Source: CAIWHR01 sp963713275 (lineage in GTDB: Bacteria; Pseudomonadota; Gammaproteobacteria; Burkholderiales; Casimicrobiaceae). From it: a stretch of DNA of 64,000 bases. The stretch is taken from the NCBI GenBank assembly GCA_963713275.1, contig CAVQLG010000007.1, positions 248,001 to 312,000 of the forward strand, in the 5' to 3' direction. This document shows, piece by piece, positions 34,115-41,571 of this stretch. The position numbers were made by a program, and so were the translations under genes. Positions within the stretch are counted from its first letter, which is position 1, and the number at the start of each line of letters is the position of its first letter. The notes beneath the pieces were generated by a model. That model ran no database searches, was not told where the DNA came from, and saw nothing but the letters and a program-made list of their open reading frames with translations.

Positions 34115-35074
34115 TCAGCCGCCGTCGTCCATGAGCTTCTGCTGGCGTTCGATGAACTCTTTCGTGCTGTCGATGCCGCGCTGGTTGAGCACGAAGTTCC
34201 GTACCGCGGCTTCGACCAGCACGGCGAGATTGCGGCCGGCCGCGACGGGGATCGTCACCTTGCGCACGGGCACGCCGAGGACTTCCTGGTAGGTCGCGTT
34301 CACCTGCAGGCGGTCGAGTTCCGAGAAGGCATCGTGGCTGTGGTCCTCGAGGTGGACGATGAATTTCAGCAGCTTGCGCGGGCGCACCGCGGTCTCGCCG
34401 AAGATCGTTCGGATGTTGAGGATGCCGATCCCGCGCACCTCGAGGAAGTCGCGCAGCACGCCCGGGCACCGGCCCTCGAGCGTGTCCGGCGAGATCCGGT
34501 ACATCTCGACGATGTCGTCGGCGATGAGTCCGTTGCCCCGCGATATGAGCTCCAGCGCGAGCTCGCTCTTCCCGATGGCGGAAGCGCCGGTGATGAGCAC
34601 GCCCATCTCCAGCACGTCGAGGAAGACGCCGTGCATCGTCGTGACCTCGGCCAGCACGCGCGACAGGTAGAGACGGAAGACGTCGACGAGATGCGGCGAC
34701 GGTTGCGCCGAAGCGAACAACGCGACGTGGCGCGCGTTCGCCTGCTCGACCAGGTACGCGGGCACGGCTTCGCCGTTGGCGACGGCAACGGCGACCAGCC
34801 CCGCGTCGAACAAGCGGTCGATCGTGGCGCGCGCTCCGGCGTCGTCCTGGCTGCGCAGAAAGGCGATCTCGGCGGCACCGAGGATCTGGATCCGGAACGG
34901 GTGGATGAAGTTCATGTGCCCGACCTGGCCGACGGTCGGCTTGAGCTCCGCTTCACCGGTCAACACCTTGTTGCCGCCCTGCCGCCCGGCGAGCCAGGTC
35001 ATGCCGAGGCGCGCCTGGTTGTCGGCGAACAAACGCTCGACGCTGACCTGCCGGGTGATGCCGTCGCCGTTCAT
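34115..35074 (-). CDS. hprK: HPr kinase/phosphorylase
   Basis: 319 aa bifunctional enzyme that phosphorylates and dephosphorylates a serine of HPr or NPr. P-loop GASAIGKS (residues 163-170), FLDVLEMGVLITG before it, the HPrK signature EVRGIGILNIRTIFGETAV, and the C-terminal VPVRKVTIPVAAGRNLAVLVE. In proteobacteria it belongs to the nitrogen-PTS regulatory set with ptsN, which lies 149 bp upstream. RapZ would normally follow. Confidence 0.96.
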   Translation of the reverse strand: MNGDGITRQVSVERLFADNQARLGMTWLAGRQGGNKVLTGEAELKPTVGQVGHMNFIHPFRIQILGAAEIAFLRSQDDAGARATIDRLFDAGLVAVAVANGEAVPAYLVEQANARHVALFASAQPSPHLVDVFRLYLSRVLAEVTTMHGVFLDVLEMGVLITGASAIGKSELALELISRGNGLIADDIVEMYRISPDTLEGRCPGVLRDFLEVRGIGILNIRTIFGETAVRPRKLLKFIVHLEDHSHDAFSELDRLQVNATYQEVLGVPVRKVTIPVAAGRNLAVLVEAAVRNFVLNQRGIDSTKEFIERQQKLMDDGG

Positions 35075-35223
35075 TGTCGTTCGCGGGCCACGGTCACCGC
35101 GGCACGCCGCGGGACCCGGCGAGCCAGCCGGGGCTGGGCGTCATCGCCCCCATACGGCGACGACGGGCGACGCCGCATGGCGACAGGCGCGGCACTCCGG
35201 GCGGTCCATCCGCGCTGCGACGC

Positions 35224-35685
35224 CTAGACCTTGGGAGCCCACTGCGCGAACAGCTCCCGCAGCCGCTCGGCGTCGGGCGCGTTGGCGAGCTGCTCGCGAA
35301 AGCGCCGCTCGCTGAACATCTGTGCCAGCTCGGACAGCAGTTGCAGGTGCTGCTCGGTGGCTTGCTCGGGCACGAGCAGAACGAAGATCTGGCCGACCGG
35401 CTTGCCGTCCGGCGCGTCGAAAGCGATCGGCGACTGCAGACGGACGAACGCGCCAAGCGCTTCCTTGAGGCCTCTGATCCGGCCGTGCGGGATGGCGATG
35501 CCTTGGCCGAGCCCGGTCGACCCCAGCTTCTCGCGCGCCACAAGACTCTCGACGACCGCAGCGCGGGCGAGCCCGCGCCGCGCCTCGAAGAGCGCGGCAA
35601 CGGCGTCGAAGAGTCGCGCCTTGGAGCCGGCATCGACGTCGACGAGGATGTTGGAGGCCGGCAGGAGGTCGGCGATCTGGCTCAT
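35224..35685 (-). CDS. ptsN: Nitrogen-PTS EIIA component (EIIA-Ntr)
   Basis: 153 aa phosphotransferase EIIA type-2 domain. The phosphorylated histidine is H67 in GQGIAIPHGRIRGLKEALG. It acts as a phosphorylation-dependent regulator (K+ transport, nitrogen and carbon balance), not in sugar uptake. It lies in the rpoN-hpf-ptsN-hprK set; a palindromic repeat separates it from hpf. Confidence 0.95.
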   Translation of the reverse strand: MSQIADLLPASNILVDVDAGSKARLFDAVAALFEARRGLARAAVVESLVAREKLGSTGLGQGIAIPHGRIRGLKEALGAFVRLQSPIAFDAPDGKPVGQIFVLLVPEQATEQHLQLLSELAQMFSERRFREQLANAPDAERLRELFAQWAPKV

Positions 35686-35788
35686 GGACGGTCAAGCGGT
35701 TCGGCGGAGGACTGCGCGCGTGCGCGACCCGACGCTCGACGTGCCGGCGCTCCGTCCGCATGCCGAATCATACGCCCGTCCGCCGTGC

Positions 35789-35870
35789 CATGGGGTCAGA
35801 GCCGTAATACAAAGTCCTGACGATAGCGAGTGGACCCGGTGCCGCAGCGTATTACGGCTCTGACCCCATG
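35789..35870. repeat. REP-like palindrome, copy 1
   Basis: Perfect 22-bp inverted repeat (35789-35810 and 35849-35870) with core TGGGGTCAGAGCCGTAATAC and a 38-nt spacer. It begins 6 bp past the hpf stop, before ptsN. A second copy is at 63342-63420. It looks like the dispersed palindromes mobilised by IS200-like REP-associated transposases, although no transposase is in the window. It could stabilise the hpf mRNA end. Confidence 0.85.
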
Positions 35871-35875
35871 CCCCG

Positions 35876-36247
35876 TCATTCCTTGAGCGGCGCGGCTCCC
35901 GGAGTTGCGGGCCGGGCCTCGGCGGCGGCGACCTCGCGTTTGATCGTCGCTCCGTCGTGGCGGTTCGTCGAACGCCGTTCCTTGTGCTTGACCACTTGCC
36001 GGTCGAGCTTGTCGGTCAGCGCATCGATCGCGGCGTACATGTCGGAATCGATCGCCTCGACGTGAATGTCCTTGCCCCGCGTGTGGAGGTTGACTTCGAT
36101 CCTGTGTTGCAGCTTATCCACCGACATCACCACATTGACGTCGATCACGTGATCGAAATGGCGGGTTACGCGATCGAGCTTGCCGACGACGTAGTCGCGA
36201 ATCGCAGGGGTGATCTCCAGATGATGTCCGGTGAGATTCAGATTCAT
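35876..36247 (-). CDS. hpf: Ribosome hibernation-promoting factor (HPF/RaiA family, short form)
   Basis: 123 aa. MNLNLTGHHLEITPAIRDYV and the KLDRVTRHFDHVIDVNVVMS strand are typical of the sigma-54 modulation/HPF family that dimerises or shields 70S ribosomes in stationary phase. There is a basic C-terminal tail (HKERRSTNRH) but no long-form dimerisation domain. It follows rpoN by 41 bp. Confidence 0.95.
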   Translation of the reverse strand: MNLNLTGHHLEITPAIRDYVVGKLDRVTRHFDHVIDVNVVMSVDKLQHRIEVNLHTRGKDIHVEAIDSDMYAAIDALTDKLDRQVVKHKERRSTNRHDGATIKREVAAAEARPATPGAAPLKE

Positions 36248-36288
36248 GAGCACTCCTCTGGTTGCTGCGTGAGCTGCGGAGCGCGCCG

Positions 36289-37764
36289 TCAGGGCGCCCG
36301 CCGCAGGTTGACGGGGGGGATCTGCAGCGCCTCCCGGTACTTGGCGATGGTGCGGCGGGCGACGATGATTCCCTGCTCGCCCAGAAGCTCCGCAATCTTG
36401 CTGTCGGTGAGCGGCGACTCCGCTTTCTCGGCGCTGACCAGCTGCTTGATCAGCGCCCGGATGGCGGTCGCCGACGCCGCGCCTCCGGTGTCCGTGGCCA
36501 CGTGGCTGCCGAAGAAGTACTTGAGCTCGAACGTGCCCCGTGGCGTCAGCATGTACTTCTGCGTGGTGACGCGGGAGATGGTCGATTCGTGCAGGTCGAG
36601 CATATCGGCGATCTCGCGCAACACCATCGGCCGCATCGCGACTTCGCCGTGGTCGAAGAACCGGCGCTGGCGGTCCACGATCGCCTGCGACACCCTGAGG
36701 ATCGTCTCGAAGCGCTGCTGGACGTTGCGAATCAGCCACTTCGCCTCCTGCAGCTGCGCGGCGAGCTGCTGGTTCGACGACTCGCGGTTGCGCGTGAGGA
36801 TGTCGGCGTAGATCCGGTTGAGGCGCAGCTTGGGCATCGCCGCTTCGTTGAGCGAGACGACCCACTGGTTGCGCTGCTTTCTCACCAGCACGTCGGGAAC
36901 GACGTAGTTCGACTCGGTGCGGGCGTACGCCGCCCCCGGGCGCGGACTGAGGCTCCGGATCAGCGCGTGCACCGCCCGCATCGTCGCGTCATCGCAGTGC
37001 AGCAGTCGCTTGAGCCGGGTGAAGTCGCGTGCCGCCAGGAGGTCGAGGTGGCCGACGACGGACAACGCCTGCTCGCGCAGCGGGGTCGTCGCAGGCAGGG
37101 CCTTGATCTGCAGCGCCAGGCACTCGGCCGCATCGCGCGCACCTACCCCGGCAGGCTCGAAGCTCTGCAGGTACCTGAGGGCGATGCTGATCTCGTCGGC
37201 CTCGATTCCCAGCTCCTCGGGAAAGAGCTCGAACAGTTCCTCGACCGAGCAGCTGAGGTATCCGTCGTCGTCTACGGCGTCGATCAGCGCGGCGACGATC
37301 TGCCGGTCGCGCAGCGGCAGGTTGAGGACGGCGAGTTGTCCCAGGAGGTGCTCGCGCAGCGTGCCGCTCGCCGCCTGCTGCGGGTAGAAACTCTCATCGT
37401 CATCGTCCGCCGGGTTGGCCCCACCGCCCCAGTCCGACTCGCCGGTCGAGTAGTCCTCGAAATCGGCGCGATCGACGTTGTCGACGGTGTCGTCGGCCTC
37501 GAACGGTCGTTCGCCCTCCAGGACCGGGTCGCCACCGCTGGCGGCAGTCGGCACCGACGCGACCGGGCCGCTGTCGAACGGCGTTTCGGCCGCCGGGGCG
37601 TCGTCGTCTCCCTCCGCCCTTTCGAGCAGCGGGTTCTCCTGCAGCAGCCGGTCGACTTCGGCGTTGAGTTCGAGCGTCGAGAGCTGCAGCAGTCGGATCG
37701 ACTGCTGCAGTTGCGGCGTCAGCGTGAGGTGCTGACTCAGCTTGAGCTGGAGGGTCTGTTTCAT
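36289..37764 (-). CDS. rpoN: RNA polymerase sigma-54 factor
   Basis: 491 aa. N-terminal Gln-rich activator-interacting region (LSQHLTLTPQLQQSIRLLQLS), an acidic region II (about 50-140), core-binding domain, HTH, and the RpoN box near the C-terminus (ARRTIAKYREALQIP), which reads -24 elements. It directs nitrogen, motility and other enhancer-dependent genes. It lies 23 bp after lptB, in the conserved lptB-rpoN-hpf order. Confidence 0.97.
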   Translation of the reverse strand: MKQTLQLKLSQHLTLTPQLQQSIRLLQLSTLELNAEVDRLLQENPLLERAEGDDDAPAAETPFDSGPVASVPTAASGGDPVLEGERPFEADDTVDNVDRADFEDYSTGESDWGGGANPADDDDESFYPQQAASGTLREHLLGQLAVLNLPLRDRQIVAALIDAVDDDGYLSCSVEELFELFPEELGIEADEISIALRYLQSFEPAGVGARDAAECLALQIKALPATTPLREQALSVVGHLDLLAARDFTRLKRLLHCDDATMRAVHALIRSLSPRPGAAYARTESNYVVPDVLVRKQRNQWVVSLNEAAMPKLRLNRIYADILTRNRESSNQQLAAQLQEAKWLIRNVQQRFETILRVSQAIVDRQRRFFDHGEVAMRPMVLREIADMLDLHESTISRVTTQKYMLTPRGTFELKYFFGSHVATDTGGAASATAIRALIKQLVSAEKAESPLTDSKIAELLGEQGIIVARRTIAKYREALQIPPVNLRRAP

Positions 37765-37787
37765 CGCCTGGCTCGACGCCGTCCCGG

Positions 37788-38510
37788 TCAGAGCCGGAAA
37801 TGCTCCCCGAGGTAGACCTTCCTCACGTCCTCATTATAGACAATGTCCGCAGGCGCGCCCGACGCCAGCACGCGGCCTTCGTTGATGATATACGCGCGAT
37901 CGCAAATGCCAAGCGTTTCGCGCACATTGTGGTCGGTGATGAGGACGCCGATTTCGCGCTGCTTGAGGAACCCGATGATCTTCTGGATATCGAGCACCGC
38001 GATCGGGTCGACGCCGGCGAAGGGCTCGTCGAGCAGGATGAAGCGCGGCCGCGTCGCCAGCGCCCGCGCGATCTCCACCCGCCGCCGCTCGCCGCCGGAA
38101 AGGCTGATCGCAGGCGCGTCGCGCAGATGCTCGATCGTCAGGTCCTCGAGCAGGGCGTCCAGCCGGTTGGCCAGCGCGTCCGACTCGAGCCCCTGCAGCT
38201 CCAGGATCGCGCGGATGTTCTCGGCGACGGTGAGCTTGCGGAAGATCGACGCTTCCTGCGGCAGATAGGACAGGCCCAGCCGCGCGCGCGCATGGATCGG
38301 CAGCCGCGAGAGGTTCCGGCCGTCGAGCTCGATCCGTCCGCCGTCGGCCGCGACCAGCCCGACGATCATGTAGAAGCAGGTCGTCTTGCCCGCACCGTTG
38401 GGCCCGAGCAGCCCGACGACCTCGCCGCTTGCGACCGACAGCGAGACATCGTGAACGACCGTCCGCGACTTGAAGCGCTTCTCGAGCCGGGCGACGGACA
38501 GCTCACTCAT
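37788..38510 (-). CDS. lptB: LPS export ABC transporter ATPase LptB
   Basis: 240 aa. Walker A GPNGAGKTT (about 35-43), Q-loop LPQEASIFRKLTV, signature LSGGERRRVEIARAL, Walker B FILLDEPFAGVDP, H-loop ITDHNVRE. It energises LPS extraction from the inner membrane with LptFG and the LptC/LptA bridge, whose genes lie just upstream. Confidence 0.97.
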   Translation of the reverse strand: MSELSVARLEKRFKSRTVVHDVSLSVASGEVVGLLGPNGAGKTTCFYMIVGLVAADGGRIELDGRNLSRLPIHARARLGLSYLPQEASIFRKLTVAENIRAILELQGLESDALANRLDALLEDLTIEHLRDAPAISLSGGERRRVEIARALATRPRFILLDEPFAGVDPIAVLDIQKIIGFLKQREIGVLITDHNVRETLGICDRAYIINEGRVLASGAPADIVYNEDVRKVYLGEHFRL

Positions 38511-38610
38511 GAGGCATGGGGCCCACCGCGCTCAGCGGGCGGGCGCAGCCAGTTCGGAGGCTGGCTTGAGCGGCGGCGACGGCGTCGCGGCCGCCTTGGC
38601 AGCGCTTGCC

Positions 38611-39255
38611 TCAGCTCGCCGCCGCGGGTCGGCTCGGCCCGGCCGGCGGCGACTCGGGCGCTTTCGCCCCGGCCGCCGGATCCTTGGGCTTGCCGGTCAG
38701 CGGCGACTCGGACTTGGGCTGGAAGACCCCGCGCACCCGAGCGTCGGCCGCTGCGGGTGCCGCGCCGGGCGCGTCGGCGCCGGCCCGACCTGCGGCTTTG
38801 AAGACCTCGGTCGCCGAGTTGTAGGAGATGTAGTTGCTCCGGATCTCGTCCTGTCCGCGCTTGAGCAGTGCGCGGTCGAAGAGCTCGAGCAACTGCTTCG
38901 CCCCGTCGTACTCGGCGCGCTGCGCGAAGCCCTCGTAGTACTCGTCGTGCCCGTCGCGCTTCTGGCGGAAGCTCACCGGATTGCCCGTGGCGGTCGCCGA
39001 CATCGAGTTGTCGGGGTTTTGCCGGAAGACGATCTTGTCGGCGCGGATCGTCAGCGTGCCCTGGGTGATGATCACGTTGCCGGACAGCGCGCCGACCTTG
39101 GTCTGGTAGTTGACGTCCCCGGAGTCGGACGAGTAGTTGATCGGCTGCTCGCGGTCGGCCTTCTGCGCGGACGCGGGCCACGGCACGAGCGCGACGACAA
39201 GCGCCGTGCTCAGGAGGGCGAAACCCAGGCGGCGGGGGGTAGGAAGACGTGTCAC
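38611..39255 (-). CDS. lptA: LPS transport periplasmic protein LptA
   Basis: 214 aa. Signal peptide about 1-30 (FALLSTALVVALVPWPASA), then the OstA beta-jellyroll (INYSSDSGDVNYQTKVGALSGNVIITQGTLTIRADKI). A Pro/Ala-rich C-terminal tail of about 50 residues is longer than usual. The GTG start at 39255 overlaps the lptC stop (GTGA). It forms the periplasmic bridge for LPS. Confidence 0.93.
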   Translation of the reverse strand: MTRLPTPRRLGFALLSTALVVALVPWPASAQKADREQPINYSSDSGDVNYQTKVGALSGNVIITQGTLTIRADKIVFRQNPDNSMSATATGNPVSFRQKRDGHDEYYEGFAQRAEYDGAKQLLELFDRALLKRGQDEIRSNYISYNSATEVFKAAGRAGADAPGAAPAAADARVRGVFQPKSESPLTGKPKDPAAGAKAPESPPAGPSRPAAAS

Positions 39256-39881
39256 TTGGCGGCGGCGTTGGGCTGGATGGTTCCGCGCACGCCGGACTTG
39301 AGCGTGAGCGTGTTCGCTTCGGTATCGAGCCGGATGCCCACGCTGTGGATTATTCCACGGGGTTCCTCGATCGTCACCGGTCGGTCGGTCTCGGCCAGAC
39401 CCTTCTTCGGCAGCACGCGCAGGAACTCGGTGGACAGCGTGACCCGGCTGCCCGGCTCGCGCGAGCCCCCGGGTCGCGCCGGCTCCGCCTCGCGGACGGC
39501 GAGCACGCGGCCTTCGAGCAGGAACGTCTCGCGGTCGCCGGCAAGGGTCCCGCGCTCCGCGGTGACCGACATCGGCGCCCGGTTGGCCTCGGTAACGGAG
39601 AGCGCGAGCTGCTCCAGCGTCACCGTCTGGTCGTCGGGAAAGTGCTGCGCGCGCTGCGCCGAGAGCGTCTGTCGGGGCCGGCCCGATTCGTCGAAGAGCG
39701 TTGTGCGCAGGTTTTCGATGAAGAGGTCGGGATCGTGCCGCGAGCTGCCGTCGATGCGCGGTGGCGGTGGCTGGATCTGCGCGTCCAGCCAGTAGGTGAG
39801 GGCCGCCAGCCCGCCGAGCAGCAGCACGGGCGACCAGGCGATGAGCTGATCCAGCAGGCGGCGGGTGCGGTCGATGGCCAT
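39252..39881 (-). CDS. lptC: LPS export protein LptC
   Basis: 209 aa bitopic protein with one N-terminal helix (LIAWSPVLLLGGLAALTYWL) and a periplasmic OstA-like domain (YFIENLRTTLFDESGRPRQTL-type start at about 55; GIRLDTEANTLTLKSGVRG at the end). It takes LPS from LptBFG and hands it to LptA. It is coupled to lptA and 15 bp after kdsC. Confidence 0.92.
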   Translation of the reverse strand: MAIDRTRRLLDQLIAWSPVLLLGGLAALTYWLDAQIQPPPPRIDGSSRHDPDLFIENLRTTLFDESGRPRQTLSAQRAQHFPDDQTVTLEQLALSVTEANRAPMSVTAERGTLAGDRETFLLEGRVLAVREAEPARPGGSREPGSRVTLSTEFLRVLPKKGLAETDRPVTIEEPRGIIHSVGIRLDTEANTLTLKSGVRGTIQPNAAAK

Positions 39882-39896
39882 GATGGCGTGGGGCGG

Positions 39897-40427
39897 TCAG
39901 GCGCCGTAGGCGGCCTGGGCCGCCGCGAGCGTGCCCTGGGCGGCGAGGATCATCTCGCAGGCCTCGCGGACCGCGCCACGACCGCCGCGGGCGCGGGTGA
40001 CGTAGTGCGCCCGCGCGACGATCGCCGCGCTCGCCTCCGGGACGGTGATGGCGAGGCCGCAATGAGCGAACAGCGGGACGTCGGGCAGGTCGTCGCCGAA
40101 ATGCGCGCAGGATTCGGGCGCGCAGCCGAGTTCGCTGCGCAGCCGCTCCCATACCGGCAGCTTCTGGTCGGCGCCGAGGGCGACGTGACGGACTCCGAGC
40201 TGGCGCGCGCGATGCGCGACCACCGCCGCGTTGCTGCCGGTGATCCAGGCGATGGCCACGCCCGCGTGCATGGCGAGCTTCATCCCCAGGCCGTCGAGCG
40301 CCGAGAACACCTTCATTTCCCGGCCGTGATCGTCGACGTAGATGCGCCCGTCGGTGAGCACGCCGTCGACGTCGAGTGTCAGCAGCCGGATGCGCCGCGC
40401 GCGCTCGGCCGGGCTTTCCGCGGTCAT
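39897..40427 (-). CDS. kdsC: 3-deoxy-D-manno-octulosonate 8-phosphate phosphatase KdsC
   Basis: 176 aa C0-type HAD phosphatase without a cap. Motif I DVDGVLTDGRI, motif II WITGSNAA, K in GADQKLPVW and motif IV HFGDDLPDVPLF. It makes KDO for the LPS core. Its start overlaps the kdsD stop by 4 bp (ATGA, 40424-40427). Confidence 0.95.
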   Translation of the reverse strand: MTAESPAERARRIRLLTLDVDGVLTDGRIYVDDHGREMKVFSALDGLGMKLAMHAGVAIAWITGSNAAVVAHRARQLGVRHVALGADQKLPVWERLRSELGCAPESCAHFGDDLPDVPLFAHCGLAITVPEASAAIVARAHYVTRARGGRGAVREACEMILAAQGTLAAAQAAYGA

Positions 40428-41437
40428 ACCACGCGGGCCCGGAAGAGGTCGTGCAGGTGCAGCGCGCCGACGAGCCGGCGCGCCTCGTCGACGACCAGCA
40501 ACTGCGTCACCTTGGGCGGCGTCTCCATCAGCTCGACGCAATCGATCGCCATGCGGTCCGGGCCGATCGTTCGCGGCGTTCGCGTCATCAACTCCCGGAC
40601 GGGTGTGCAGCGGACATCGGCGACGCGCGCGAGGCAGCGTCGCAGGTCGCCGTCGGTGAAGATGCCGACGACGCGGGCCTCGGCGTCGCAGACGACGGTC
40701 ATGCCCATGCCCTTGCCGCTCATCTCGACCACGGCCTCGCCCAGCGAAGCCGTGCTGTCGACGACCGGCAGCGCCGCGCCGCTGATCATCACGTCGCGCA
40801 CGCGGGTCAGCAGCCGCCGGCCCAGCGTGCCCCCGGGATGCGAACGCGCGAAATCGTCGACCGAGAAGCCGCGGGCGTCGAGCAGTGCGAGGGCCAGCGC
40901 GTCGCCGAGCGCCAGTGCCGCGGTCGTACTGGCGGTCGGGGCGAGGCCGAGCGGGCAGGCCTCGGCGTCAACCGCGGCATCGAGATGCACGTCGGCGGCT
41001 TGCGCGAGCGAGGACTGCTCGTTGCCGGTGAGCGCGATGATCTTCGCGCCCTGGCGCCGGATGTGCGGGGCGAGCAGCACGAGTTCGTCGGTCTCGCCGG
41101 AGTTCGACAGCATCAGCACGACGTCGTCCGCGGTGATCATGCCCAGGTCCCCGTGCGAAGCCTCGGCGGGGTGGACGAAGAACGCCGGGGTTCCCGTCGA
41201 GGCGAGCGTCGCGGCGAGCTTGTGCGCGATGTGGCCGGACTTGCCGATGCCGGAGACCACGACCCTGCCGCGGCAAGCGAGAATCAGGCCGACTGCGGCC
41301 ACGAAGGGCTCGCCGAGCCGCTGCGAAAGGGCGACGATCGCCGCTGCCTCCGTGGCCAGGACGTCGCGCGCGAGTGCGAGCGTCCGGATCGCGTCCGGCC
41401 CTGGGGTCCGCGGCGCGAGGCTGCTCAGGGAGGTCAT
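40424..41437 (-). CDS. kdsD: Arabinose-5-phosphate isomerase KdsD
   Basis: 337 aa. N-terminal SIS sugar-isomerase domain (GRVVVSGIGKSGHIAHKLA; EASHGDLGMITADDVVLMLSNSGETDEL) and two C-terminal CBS domains (from about residue 215). It converts ribulose-5-P to arabinose-5-P for KDO. A TATACT -10-like box (minus strand, 41444-41449) is so close to the ATG that the transcript would be nearly leaderless. Confidence 0.95.
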   Translation of the reverse strand: MTSLSSLAPRTPGPDAIRTLALARDVLATEAAAIVALSQRLGEPFVAAVGLILACRGRVVVSGIGKSGHIAHKLAATLASTGTPAFFVHPAEASHGDLGMITADDVVLMLSNSGETDELVLLAPHIRRQGAKIIALTGNEQSSLAQAADVHLDAAVDAEACPLGLAPTASTTAALALGDALALALLDARGFSVDDFARSHPGGTLGRRLLTRVRDVMISGAALPVVDSTASLGEAVVEMSGKGMGMTVVCDAEARVVGIFTDGDLRRCLARVADVRCTPVRELMTRTPRTIGPDRMAIDCVELMETPPKVTQLLVVDEARRLVGALHLHDLFRARVV

Positions 41438-41443
41438 GGATTC

Positions 41444-41449
41444 AGTATA
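41444..41449 (-). promoter_or_regulatory. Possible -10 box for the kdsD-lpt-rpoN operon
   Basis: Minus-strand TATACT ending 7 bp before the kdsD ATG. If used, transcription would start at or within a base or two of the start codon. No consensus -35 is seen. Confidence 0.3.
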
Positions 41450-41571
41450 ACCGAGCCTCGCCGGGCGGCACGAGGATTGCTATCGGGCGCACCGGAGGGG
41501 CGTCACCCGCGCCGCGCGTGCTACATTCGCCGTATGCCCGATCGCGGCCGCCGCCGCACCCGCCGCTGCCC

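Noticed and set aside
35789..35870. Intrinsic terminator after hpf
   Set aside because: The stem is long with a 38-nt loop and no T-tract, and the same arms recur elsewhere, so a REP-like repeat is the better reading; a secondary role in mRNA end stability remains possible.
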